Numbered from the stretch's first letter, positions 1-9,790 are shown. The stretch: DNA of 64,000 bases from Zhengitettix transpicula (GCA_037074705.1 CM073590.1:41191895-41255894), one strand, 5' to 3'. The notes: generated by a model from the letters alone, not told the origin. Program-made: numbers and translations.

Positions 1-267
1 CTTCCCATGCGGTTAGGGCTTGAAATTATACACACACACACATTACATCGTTACACTCTAATATCGGCCGTTTTAGCTTGTATGAAATTTTCCACCCCAT
101 CCATCCCCGCTTCTCGGGGTTAGCATCTTCACCCCCACCCCTAAGGGATCTCCCTTCCCATGCGGTTAGGGCTTGAAATTATACACACATTACATTGTTA
201 CACTCTAATATCGGCTGTTTTAGCTTGTATGAAATTTTCCACCCCATCCATCCCCGCTTCTCGGGGT
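1..267. repeat. Direct repeat of ~120 bp, two copies
   Basis: The sequence from 1 to about 121 recurs from 154 to about 267 with few changes, giving a 153 bp offset. The first copy has a longer CA run (ACACACACACAC near 31-41). Both copies contain a C-rich stretch ending in CTTCTCGGGGTT. The two copies are separated by 33 bp of C-rich sequence. No reading frame is conserved and I do not recognise the unit. It may be the edge of a larger satellite or repeat cut by the window start. Confidence 0.85.
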
Positions 268-375
268 TGTAGACGTGTCTCACCCCGTCAGTGTTTGTTT
301 CCTGATCGCAAAGAACAAGTGTACGAAATTTGTTTAAATTTGCTCCACGGGTGTAGATTTGTATGCTTAACAAAA

Positions 376-412
376 AAAATACATACATACATACATATTC
401 ACATACACTCAT
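376..412. repeat. ATAC/ACAT microsatellite
   Basis: A short run of ATAC units followed by related CA-rich sequence. No further function can be read from it. Confidence 0.7.
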
Positions 413-429
413 TTTTATTTAGAAGAAGA

Positions 430-1490
430 TGATAATCGTATCTATAATGTAAGCATTTCAAGTAATACTACATACTATTATAATATAAATTATTGTATAA
501 TTTGAAATATAATTATAAAATCTAAGAATGAAAAAAATCATTTATTTATTATAATATCTCAATAATTTCACACCACTACGCTACCGTCACGTACAATTAG
601 CGCAAAAAATAGCACTGCTATTTCTGAATGCAACAGGAAGTCTAGCTTTGCTATACAGTGAATTTTAGACAGTTACTGGCTATAAATGAAAATAGGTCCT
701 CTCACGATGTCTAGCCACGTTTCTTAATTCAAATATTTCTCCTTCGTAGTTTGAAGAAGCTAAGAATTTAACTCTAAACCCACCGTCTCCTACTACATGG
801 CTTAATACAACTAGGAGGCGGATTCAATTTTACAGGTTCAATTATCACCGTAATTTTTTTCCGCAAGTGAAAGATATTGAGGGAATATATTTGTTATCGT
901 TAAGGGCAAGTGTGTTGCATAATTAACGGAAAATGATTCAGGAAAATACTTGGCGTACCATTTGATTATGTAAAAACTCAAGAGGCTATTATAACATAGG
1001 TCTCTTTTGGTTAGAAAATAGAGAACACGTCCTGAGTATGCAGGTTTTCTTAAACAATTTGGGGGAATGTAAGTATTGTGAATAAGGACATCAAGGACAT
1101 TAAGAGAACGGTTTAATTCGAGTTTGATGAGTAAATTGTAAATTGAGAATTTCTGAAAATATTGGCTATAAGGTTAACTTATGAGGACTGAAGTATACAA
1201 AATATGTCATCTATGTAGCTAATTTAGCAAGAGCATTATTTAAAGAATAGTTCATATTAATCATCTTCAAGAAAATTTAAATATTGACTACATATTAACA
1301 TTTATAATTTGGTAAAATTCTGTTCCGTGTGAAAAATCATGCAACGTTTCATATGTCAATTGGCATACCTTCTCAGGTAAGAACCTCAACGAGAGTGAAT
1401 TAACGAGCGGGTGGAAAATATAAACAGAGGAGCCAAAGGCCATAACTAGAGTCTATTAATCCTAAGATTATTATTCCTTTCTATAGTATT
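430..1490. other. AT-rich stretch without recognisable features
   Basis: Roughly 1 kb of AT-rich sequence between the first repeat and the LTR cluster. I see no long reading frame, no tRNA-like box pair and no similarity to the other repeats of this window. Confidence 0.5.
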
Positions 1491-1502
1491 ATATATATAT
1501 AT

Positions 1503-2429
1503 TGTAGTAATTAGTAATTAATCCATTATTATAATTATAAAGTTGGATTGTAGAGGACTTATTATTGGGTATAAAGCGGACGCCGCAGCGGGGCGGCGAG
1601 ACACAAAGAAACATTGTTGAGATGGTACGCGCTCAAAAATCTACGAGACGAACAGTCAGTCAACGGCGAGAAGCGAAACAGTTAGTTGGACGGCAGACAC
1701 AGATGCGGGCAGATATCCATTCAGAAAATTTGCAGTATAAAAAGTTTTGGCAGTCAACGGCGAGAAGCGAAACGGTAGAGTCCAACAGCGAGATATAATA
1801 GTTTAAATAAAACGCAAGTAAACAGTTTGACAGAGAGACTTATAAAATCGCAGTTTGGAAGCTTCACAAACTGAACTAATTTTTAACATCGAGAGACTTC
1901 CAGGAGACCGACGTCCGGAAACTAGCTGATGAGATGATCGAGGTTCCAGAATAGCAGAGATCCAGAGCAGCTACCATGTGTTCAAATTTTGATGAGTAGA
2001 ATCAGTGATATCCCCAAATCGTGTGCACAGAAAACCCAAAATTGAGATCTGGGCGGCCGTAAGTAGAAAACTCTAAAATTTATTGTAAACCACTTTTAAA
2101 AGATACGTCAGATCCTTTTTTAATTATTTCGTTTCTTTAATTATTCACTTCGTTAATTAATTACTTCTTTAATTGTTTAGTTATTTAATTTAAATTCAAA
2201 TCTTTAATCTTATTTTCGTCCGCAACAAAAGTCGTCGAGGTTCAGACGTATTAACTTCAATAAAAGGCTAAATGTAATTATGATGATTGTATAAAATTCA
2301 CCCATTTATCAAACCCAGATAAAGACCCTGAGATTACAAATATAATATTATTGTAATTAAACCTTAATAAATTTGATTAATTGTTTCCCGTAAAAATCTT
2401 TTATTTTATTTAGACGTCTGTTTATTACA
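1503..2429 (+). mobile_element. LTR unit 1: Gypsy-type solo LTR
   Basis: The unit begins TGTAGTAATT, ends TTTATTACA, and is flanked by ATAT on both sides (1499-1502 and 2430-2433), as expected for a 4 bp target duplication of the Gypsy type. It carries a TATAAA-type motif near 1571 and, at about 2307-2330, a variant of the box AAACCCAGTAAAGACCC that is shared by most LTR units here. No primer-binding site follows it, so it reads as a solo LTR of about 927 bp. The internal purine-rich part (1570-1800) has a short open frame that I do not consider coding. Confidence 0.75.
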
Positions 2430-2450
2430 ATATATATATTTATATATATT

Positions 2451-3506
2451 CTTAATAACCAGTAAAGAAGGACATTTTTTCGGTTCATATTTATCAGAGT
2501 TGTTTACAAACTGAGACTGGGGATCCTTGAGTGTTTGGTACACATTAAAGATAATGATGAAATTATGTGCAAGTGGACTTTTAGAGAGGAGGAAGGACAG
2601 ATAATTAGAGCAATTTTGGCAGCTGTTAGGCCAAATTGTGTGACCGATGGAACCCTGAAAAGCATCATAACAGATGGACGAGGCAATTATACTAAAAGGA
2701 GATGCTTATTGTAATTGATTAAGTGACTCTCGGGGTGAGAGAAAGCTAACAGATGGTGTTTGTTTTTTTGCGTACAAGTATTTTCAAAACAACTGAAAAC
2801 AAGGAAATATCCGGGAGCCGCATTATAAATAAGAGAGCAGATAAAGGCAGAGTCAGTTAGCTACAGAGTAGAGATAGAGGAGGCTTCATTATCATTTCGT
2901 GTTTGAGAGGAGACGGACGTGTCAGCTAGGAGAGATCGCTGGTGCGCGTCAGCAGGGCGGACACAGGGATGGACATCAGTCGTCAACAGGTGGGAGGTAC
3001 ATCGTGGAGGTCTGTCTACCAGCAGAGGTGTGAGATTTCATCGAGAGGGTGATGCCGTCTAGAGTGTGAGTGCAGTCCGGGGACTGTTAAGCCGGTATAA
3101 AGTGAGTGTGTGGACCCGAGAGCATGTATGTTTATATTTTCTGAATTAATAATTTAAACTGCTAATAAAGGGTAATAAGTGTCAGTTTTCGTTACATTTA
3201 GTTTATTTCATTACATTCGTTTAATAGATTTCGTTAATTTCGTTTCATTTGTTTCAATAGTTTCAATCAATCATTTCGTTTTTCATTAAGCGTAACTGTA
3301 TCTGTTTAATTGTAAATTAATGTTCTGTTTTCCTTATCAACCCAGTAAAGACCTTGAGAGTACCGAGTCCGATTATTTAAAATGTTTTCAAGATAAATAA
3401 TATTGTTTTTAATTTATAAAATTTCATTATTTGTGTAATTGAAAAGTGTTTTAATAAATGATAAATTGTTTGTTAAAAATTTGTGGTTATTATTTGAGGT
3501 ATTACA
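2451..3506 (+). mobile_element. LTR unit 2: Gypsy-type LTR
   Basis: The unit starts in an AT tract with a degenerate form of TGTAATACCC and ends ATTACA at 3501-3506. It is the same subfamily as the reverse-oriented unit at 10196-11357: the stretches around 2485-2530 and 2728-2765 match 11279-11340 and 11037-11075 on the other strand. A TATAAAGTGAGTGT motif lies near 3096 and the shared box (CCCAGTAAAGACC) near 3341. The very end is followed by a primer-binding site and a second module, annotated separately. There is no coding capacity; the minus-strand frame at 2504-2686 is a by-product of LTR composition. Confidence 0.75.
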
Positions 3507-3635
3507 TATAACGGCTACCACAACGTGGGGCAAATTTCATTAATCAGTTATAATTATTATATTTGTTATTACATTAATTGGCACCACAACGTGGGGCAAA
3601 ATTTCATTAAACTAAAATTCATTTTGTTTATTACA
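3507..3635 (+). repeat. Two primer-binding-site modules after LTR unit 2
   Basis: Directly after the LTR's ATTACA comes GGCTACCACAACGTGGGGC (about 3513-3531), a variant of the lysine-tRNA primer site TGGCGCCCAACGTGGGG. A spacer then ends in a new ATTACA at 3568-3573. A second site, GGCACCACAACGTGGGGC (about 3580-3597), is followed by a second spacer ending ATTACA at 3630-3635. Both sites are followed by AAATTTCATTAA-like sequence, so the modules are duplicates of one another. The target tract ATATAT follows immediately. No gag or pol interior lies between these parts. Confidence 0.75.
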
Positions 3636-3666
<31 letters not shown>

Positions 3667-3670
<4 letters not shown>

Positions 3671-4964
3671 ATGTAATGCATATAATATACTGCATTAGAT
3701 TGGAGACGGCGCACGTGTCGTGGAGAGACTTGCGAGAAAGGATAAAGTGCGAGTCGGGTGGTCCTGAGTAATTGCTGCAGCTGCAATGAGAGACAGGGGA
3801 TGATGAGGGTCCAGTAGCCTATTGATTTGGGAAACGGCGAGTAGAATTAGTAACGCAGATGGTCACAAAGGGGCTATGTTAGAGCAGGCTACTGTCTCTA
3901 ACGAATGACCTGACAAGGACTTGGGATTTTCAAGAAAAGATTTTGTGCGAGGCGGACAAAAGAGAGGAAGCCGTAAGTTAGTAGACGGAGTGTGACAACG
4001 CGATTGTCGGGTTCGAAAGGCGGAAGGACCCCAGTGGCTGGAACGAAAATTAGAGGAATGGGTTTCTGTCACTGCGCCGTTGCGACGCAAGTGAAAAAAA
4101 CAAGGGAGAAAGGGGGCATATATAGGAGAATCGCCTATTGTGAACAGTTGTTATTTAGCACGGGAGAGAGACGGAGGAGGCAGCAAGGACAGTTGGAGCT
4201 AGCACGGGAGAGAAACGGTCAGCGAGCAGTTGGTGTTAGCGTGGGAGAGAAGACGGAGCAAGCAGCGAAGAGTTGAACAGTTGTGATTTAGCAAGGGAGA
4301 AAGACGGAGGAAGCAGCGAAGAGTTGAACAGTTGTGATTTAGCAAGGGAGAAAGACGGAGGAAGCAGCGAAGAGTTGAACAGTTGTGATTTAGCAAGGGA
4401 GAAAGACTGAGGAAGCAGCGAAGAGTTGAACAGTTGTGATTTAGCAAGGGAGAAAGACGGAGGAAGCAGCGAAGAGTTGAACAGTTGTGATTTAGCAAGG
4501 GAGAAAGACGGAGGAAGCAGCGAAGAGTTGAACAGTTGTGATTTAGAGTCAGTGAGTGAATATCAGGACCTATAAAGTGAGTGTCTAAGGAACGAGTCGA
4601 GGTGGACCTAAGAAACAGTAAGTTGGAATATACCATATTAAGTAATGTAAACGTCATTAAAGGATACTAGTCAGATTTCGTTCCCTTCTTCGATAATAAA
4701 ATTTAGAAGCAAGCTATAGGTTAAGTTTATTAATAAATTTGGTAGATACTTGTGTTTGATTTTAAAACGTAAATGTTGGGTTTCTTTTTAATGGTTTGAT
4801 TCTGTCCGTTGTCAAACCCAGTAGAGACCCAGGAGAGCAAGAGTTCTCATATTATAATGTTAAAGTAGTAAATTCATTTGTAAATTCTTTTCGTGTTTAA
4901 TAAATTTATTTGTTGTTCATAAAAATTATTCTTTTTATTTCGACCCATTTATGTAGTTACTACA
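3667..4964 (+). mobile_element. LTR unit 3: Gypsy-type LTR with internal minisatellite
   Basis: The unit starts TGTAATGTAATG inside a TA tract and ends ACTACA at 4959-4964. A TATAAAGTGAGTGT motif sits near 4571 and the shared box, as CAAACCCAGTAGAGACCC, near 4813. U3 contains a 51 bp minisatellite (separate entry), which accounts for much of its 1.3 kb length. Reading frames on either strand over the minisatellite are repeats of a 17-residue unit and are not a gene. Confidence 0.75.
4272..4546 (+). repeat. 51-bp minisatellite in the U3 of LTR unit 3
   Basis: Units starting GTTGAACAGTTGTGATTTAG begin at 4272, 4323, 4374, 4425, 4476 and 4527, an exact 51 bp period. The copies are nearly identical; the third differs by a G-to-T change in the GACGG/GACTG part. 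The sixth unit is cut short. Looser relatives of the unit precede it at 4150-4260. The 51 bp period is divisible by three, so it produces a long frame on the minus strand (4199-4657) that should not be read as a protein. Confidence 0.92.
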
Positions 4965-5015
4965 TATTGGCTACCACGACGGTAGATAAGATAGGAGTAT
5001 TATCTGTTTATTACA
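4965..5015 (+). repeat. Degenerate primer-binding-site module after LTR unit 3
   Basis: TATTGGCTACCACGACGG follows the LTR end, a decayed primer site that lacks the GTGGGGC half. The 50-bp module ends TTTATTACA at 5015 and is followed by an ATAT-rich target tract. Confidence 0.6.
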
Positions 5016-5030
5016 ATATTTATATATATA

Positions 5031-6296
5031 TGCCTTGAAGGAAAGGCATTCTTGCTGATTAATGGGCTTGGCCGTCGGGAGCAAGGGACGCACGGGTGGC
5101 CTGTCGCAAGATAAATCTTTTAATGCAGGCATTATTTCTGATTAATGGCCTGGACATGTCACTTGTTGACTTAGGATGGAGGGTGCAGTTTGGGCGGTCT
5201 GAAGAATTTTAGAACAGCGCACGTGTGAGTGAGGGTGAGAAGACAAGTCTAAAGTAATTGAGGGTGCAGTTTGGGTGGTCTGGATAATTTAGAACCGCGC
5301 ACGTGTGAGTGCGGGGGTGAAAATACAAGTTCAAAGTAATTGAGGGTGCAAAGACAAATTAGACCTGTCTCGATGGTCGGCTTTGGGACAAGACAGAGGA
5401 GCGAGCTATTTTTGCTAAATAAGGTACTGCAGCTTTAGAATGTAAATCTCGGGATAATGGAGAAACTGTCAACGAGCAATTGCGACGTAGTTTTGGAACA
5501 AAGGAAAAGAGAAGGGACTGTGATATATAAAGACAAGATAAGATTTTTGGAAGTTAGTTAGAGTGGGAGAGGGAGCTGTGAGCACCGAAGTCAAGAGGGG
5601 AGTGAGAGTTGTGGAGGCGTACGGCGAGCATCGAGTATGGAGAAATTTTGCAGCCTGCGAGAGAAATAGCAAAATTATTCAACGATAAACATTTTTGTAT
5701 GCAGAAGTTCAATCTGTTGTAATATCAAAATTTGACCATTGTCTTCGATGGTAGAAGACCAGGACATTGAATCCAGCGTCGAGTAGTTTCACCACGAGAA
5801 GTGAGATGTCCTTCACGAACGGAGAAGCAGCTTTCATCAAACCAACCGTGTGTGTTAGAGTCAGTGTTTCAACGTCCAGTCTATAAAGTGTGTGTTTAAT
5901 GAACGAGCCAAATGTTCCTGAGTAATCGTAAGTTGAAATTTCATGGTATTAATATGTGTAAACGGAATTAAAAGATACAGTCATATATCGTTCTTTTCTT
6001 TTGTGTTAATAAAATAAACTCTTTTAAATTTAGAATCAATCTGGTAGACTAAGTTCGTTAATAAGTTTCGTCGATGTCTAGACGATTAAATATTTCTGTT
6101 TAATCTAAAGATAAATGTTGGGTTCTTTGATTATTTAAGTGTTCTGTCCGTTATCAAACCCAGTAAAGACCCATGAGAGAATGAGATCCTTTTTATAATA
6201 TCAAATTGCTAAAGTTTCAAGTTTTGATGAATAAATTTTGTTTGTTTTAAAGTCTATAATTTTTCATTTAAAAGCCCATCATATTTAGTTATTACA
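5031..6296 (+). mobile_element. LTR unit 4: Gypsy-type LTR
   Basis: The unit starts in a TA tract with TGCCTTGAAGGAAAGGC. It is the forward counterpart of the reverse unit at 20938-22079, whose right edge reads the same sequence on the other strand after TGTAA. It ends ATTACA at 6291-6296. TATAAAGTGTGTGT lies near 5882 and the shared box AAACCCAGTAAAGACCC near 6156. It is about 1266 bp long and non-coding. Confidence 0.75.
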
Positions 6297-6348
6297 TTTT
6301 GGCTACAACAACGTGGGGCAAATTAAAGGTCTCCGGTAAATTATTACA
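6297..6348 (+). repeat. Primer-binding-site module after LTR unit 4
   Basis: TTTTGGCTACAACAACGTGG with the following GGC (about 6297-6319) is a primer-site variant. The module ends ATTATTACA at 6348. Only ATATAT (6349-6354) separates it from the next unit's TGTAAT. Confidence 0.72.
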
Positions 6349-6354
6349 ATATAT

Positions 6355-7600
6355 TGTAATGATAAAAAATTATGCTTATTAAATGAACAATTATACAATT
6401 TTAAAACAAACAAACTTTTATTTAGGAATACTTGAAACAATTATACCATTTAAAAAAGCATATCTCACATGGTCTCAAATGTCTTAACTGGGTTTGATAA
6501 CGGCAGAACAATTAAACATAATCAAAGAACACAAAATTTAGATTTAAATTAAAAAGAAATATTTATTCGTCTAGACATAGACGAAATTAATTATCAACGA
6601 ACTTATACTACAAGATGGAATTTAAATTTAAATAGTTTATTTTATCAACATGAAAGAACGATATCTGACATTATCTTTTAAGTCGGTTTACTAAAATCTT
6701 TTTACTGTTCTCTTGCTACTTACGGCTGCCCAGGATACTTTCACCTTTTGAACACAGTGGTGGAGTTACACAGATTCTATTAAAATTCACTGATTCTACT
6801 AAATACTGTTGGTTTGAAAAATATAGTTTGTGGTATCTCGATGACTTTACTCTGCTCTGCTTCGACGATGACTGGTTTACTGTAAATTTAACAAGTTCTC
6901 TCTCCTATGCTTTGCTGCGACTTTACACCTGCAATCTTTCGACGACGACTCTTCTTAAACAATGTCTCTCTTACTCACATACACCAGCTTCGGTGATCGC
7001 AGAACAACTCCTCCGCTTAACAATGTCTCTCTTAAACACATCCTTTAGCCTCAGTGATCACAGCACAACTGACTCCTCAAAAGCTTATCTCCTCCCTTAT
7101 ATACGCCCTGTCTCCTACTTTTCCATTGTTCGAAAACTTCGTCGCAAATGCCAGTTGGCAGATTCTTCCATTATCCCAAGATTTATATTATGCAGCTGCA
7201 GTTCCGTAGTCAACAAATGGCAAACTACTCCGTCATGTCAAGCCGACAATCGAGACAGGACCCGCAATTACTCGTCTTCTCCACCCCCACACGCACGTGC
7301 ACGGTTTCTCAATACCACACAAACTGCACCCTCAAGACCTAAATAAACACGTTACAAAATGCCCCTCCAACAGTCCAGACTATCAGTCAGAAACAATACC
7401 TCACTTAACAGGCATTACATTATGCCCCAAATTTAGTTTGAGAAAGGCCACACGCCCGTGCACGGTTTTGAATTCTCAAGACCACACAAACTGCACTTCC
7501 AAGAACGAAGAAAGACTTAAACCTAAATAAACACGTTACAAAATGCCCCTCCAACAGTCCAGACTATTAATCAGAAACAATGCCTCACTTAACAGGCATT

Positions 7601-7603
<3 letters not shown>
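6355..7603 (-). mobile_element. LTR unit 5: Gypsy-type solo LTR, reverse
   Basis: Reads TGTAATGATAAA on its left and GGCATTACA on its right, flanked by ATAT and a TA array. On the minus strand it contains the shared box near 6484-6497 (here ACTGGGTTTGATAA on the plus strand). It is the same subfamily as the truncated unit at 49641-50444: the region from ATGAACAATTATACAATTTT through the TCGACGATGACTGG part aligns between the two. Internally it has a tandem ~170 bp repeat near its right end (7330-7400 and 7505-7575 share AAATAAACACGTTACAAAAT). The open frame at 6828-7346 lies within the LTR and is not a recognised protein. Confidence 0.75.

Positions 7604-7639
<36 letters not shown>
7604..7639. 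repeat. (TA)n tract between LTR units 5 and 6
   Basis: 36 bp of alternating A and T, bounded by ATTACA on the left and TGTAAT on the right. It is the remaining target microsatellite between two insertions. Confidence 0.95.
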
Positions 7640-7642
<3 letters not shown>

Positions 7643-7891
7643 AATGTTCACAAATAATTTACAAATTTTATTTTAATTTGCCCCACATTGAGGCGCCAAA
7701 GTTGTAATAAACACAATTTAAATAATTAATTTTTAAATGTTTTGCCCCACGTTGGAGAACCAAAATGTAATGTTCACACAAAATTTTATTAATTATTCAA
7801 TTTAAATAAGCCCACGTTGAGGCGCCAAAATGTTATTATCAAATATAAAGTTGATTTTAAATTAAAATAAACCTCACGTTGGAACACAAAC
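7640..7891 (-). repeat. Four tandem primer-site modules at the inner edge of LTR unit 6
   Basis: Four modules of about 63, 63, 65 and 61 bp start at 7640, 7703, 7766 and 7831, each with TGTAAT (TGTTAT in the fourth). Each holds the reverse complement of the lysine-type primer site: CCCCACATTGAGGCGCC near 7681, CCCCACGTTGGAGAACC near 7746, CCCACGTTGAGGCGCC near 7811 and CCTCACGTTGGAACAC near 7872. The LTR proper begins TGTAATAATT at 7892. Module spacing is regular although the spacers have diverged, so this is a true tandem array and not random AT-rich sequence. Confidence 0.78.
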
Positions 7892-8756
7892 TGTAATAAT
7901 TAAATTATTAATTTAGATTTTAAATAAACAAAATAAAAGTTGAAATGATAGGATTTTAAATGAAAAACAAGAATTCAAAATATAAAACAAAATATAAAAA
8001 AAATTAATAAAAACAAATTCTCATCACAATTGTAAATATTTTACAAGTTGGTAATGTGCCACGGCTTAATTTCAGGCCTCAATGTTACAAAATGGCAATC
8101 AAAAATTTACAATGCGAAGTTCGTAACTTAAATAATTATACGAAATCTGACGATAATTATATTTGCACATTAGGTTTAGAATTAATAAATTTATATTTTG
8201 TTACTTTCCCCTTAACTATTAACCTGGGCTCGAACTCACTCGTTTTTTGTTAAACACATCACAGAAAGGCCATATTTCGCTCACTTTAATGGATTTTGTA
8301 GTATTCAGACACAAAGCACCTCCTGCTCTTAACTGTTGATAACGTTGTTTTTATAACTTTGATAATTACATAAATATGCCAATAGACAAATACTTCAGAA
8401 TGTGGACTCGTAATACCAAAACCCGGAACTTTAATATAAGATGTCTCTGCAGCCTAATTATGCTTCCTCAAATATGGTAACAGGAACTTTCAATCAGGAA
8501 CTCCACTAAAAAACACCTTTCCAAGCAACTCTGAATTACGTCCCTCTCAAAACACATCTTTTCGCCTTCAAGGTCCAAGCAACTCTGAATATCTCAAGTT
8601 CTGTACGTCCCAGTGCTGCCTGAGGCAACAATGCATCTTTAGTAACCAAGCATTATAGGTTCCATATTTTTGTAGACAATCCTTATATTTACGCCGCCGA
8701 TAATGAAAATCGTAAAATTTTGTTTATTAAATAATTACATATTTTTAATTACCACA
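7892..8756 (-). mobile_element. LTR unit 6: Gypsy-type LTR, reverse
   Basis: On the plus strand it reads TGTAATAATT at the left and ATTACCACA at the right, followed by ATATA. It is the same subfamily as the unit at 14654-15545: both share GGGCTCGA with CTCACT near the middle, CTGCCTGAGGCAACAAT, and TTACGCCGCCGATAATGA near the right edge. Length about 865 bp. No gene is seen. Confidence 0.75.
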
Positions 8757-8785
8757 ATATATAAATATATATATATATATATGTT
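8757..8785. repeat. TA-rich tract
   Basis: Alternating AT sequence with a few interruptions, right after LTR unit 6. Confidence 0.85.
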
Positions 8786-8829
8786 GTTGGATCCCAAGAT
8801 AAAACAAGGAAAACTACTAATGATTTTTT

Positions 8830-9042
8830 AAATAATCCCTATAAGAATATATAGATTGAAAGCTTTCGCAAGCGTAAAGCTACAAAGGCGATAATTAAAT
8901 TGAATTAAAGTATCAGGATCGAAAAATGTCGACCGAATCTGGGTCTGGAGTCGACAGGGATAGGTCAGAGGCTAGAGCGCGCCCGCTCGGTAATCGGGAG
9001 GTCTCTCAAGGGTCCGGCCAACATTTTTCCATCCTGATACTA
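8830..9042 (-). mobile_element. tRNA-like SINE with inverted ends (foldback type)
   Basis: The core 8909-9042 starts AGTATCAGGAT and ends ATCCTGATAC; AAAATGTCGACC on the left and GGCCAACATTTTTCC on the right continue the inverted match. Plus-strand GGTCAGAGGCTAGAGCG resembles a polymerase III A box and AAGGGTCCGGCC a decayed B box. The minus strand has a second decayed B-box-like stretch near 8940-8960. To the left, 8840-8908 matches on the reverse strand the tail after the copy at 52814-53171, which contains ATCGCCTTT. So this is a SINE family and not a chance hairpin. Confidence 0.65.
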
Positions 9043-9790
9043 CAGGGTGCGGCATGAAGAACTCCCACCTTGGGAAGCTAATAAAAAGCAATCCAAGTAA
9101 GGTTTAAACACTTTTTTTATATTGATGAATACCACATATAATTGCCGAGTTTTAAAAATAACATCACGCAAAGGTCGGCCTTTACTGTTACTTTATACAT
9201 TGACTGAGTCTCTTTTGGACTTTTCCATAACCTAGCGAATTATCTCGGGCGGAATGTCTGCAACATCCTGGATTACCGCCACTTTTTGGGACGATGATGG
9301 TATACCCTGGCTTTGAGATAGCCTCAGAGAAACAAATCACAAGGTTTCAAATCTCGCGAGCGTGGCGGTCACCGTAAGAAGATAACATGTCCAGGAAACA
9401 TTTCCCTCGGAAATGCCAAGTGAACGACGAGATGTGTGGGCTGTTTCATCATCTTGTTGAAACCACACATGTACATGCTCATCGAAGAGATCGTCCCAAT
9501 TAGGCCAGAAAAATTCTGTAGCATTGCACAATACCAATTAGAGGTTGCTGTTTCAGTAACATGGCCCTCTTCAAAAAAAGTACGGACCACACTCACCAAA
9601 CTGAAAAACGGCACACCACACTATAACCTTAGGAATGTGGAGTTATCGTTGATTAAGTTCGGGAGGATTTTTATTTCTGCACATAGCGGCATGGAGATTG
9701 CTCTATCGGAGCATTCACAGCGTCCACATTTCCCAGTCCTCTTTGATTCCTAGGTTGACCAGTAGATTTCTTTTTCAACGCAGAAACTGT
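9043..9790 (-). pseudogene. Tc/mariner-superfamily transposase relic (DDD type)
   Basis: On the minus strand, pieces in different frames read in order: a segment equivalent to the pre-catalytic VTVWC region, WFQQDDETAHTSR near 9440 (family pattern FQQDGATAHT, second catalytic Asp), PRSRDLKPCDLFL near 9350 (family pattern PRSPDLxPxDFFLWG, third catalytic residue, with a stop where Trp is usual), and an IPPEIIR-like C-terminal helix near 9255. The element seems to begin at CAGGGTGCGGCATGAAGAAC (9043), directly after a TA, the expected target. Several frameshifts and stops make it dead. The N-terminal helix-turn-helix part was not found. It belongs to the Tc3-like group common in insects. Confidence 0.75.

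Noticed and set aside
3507..3635. CRISPR-like array of short repeats
   Set aside because: The repeats are primer-site copies with related, AT-rich spacers, they number two to four, and the genome is eukaryotic.
4199..4657. 152-codon frame on the minus strand
   Set aside because: It consists of a 17-residue unit repeated because the 51 bp minisatellite has a period divisible by three. It lies inside an LTR.
6828..7346. 172-codon frame on the plus strand
   Set aside because: It is antisense to LTR unit 5; the sister LTR at 49641-50444 does not keep the frame, and no family is recognisable.
7604..7639. Replication origin or cruciform at the TA array
   Set aside because: TA microsatellites of this size occur at nearly every LTR border here and are better explained as the insertion target.
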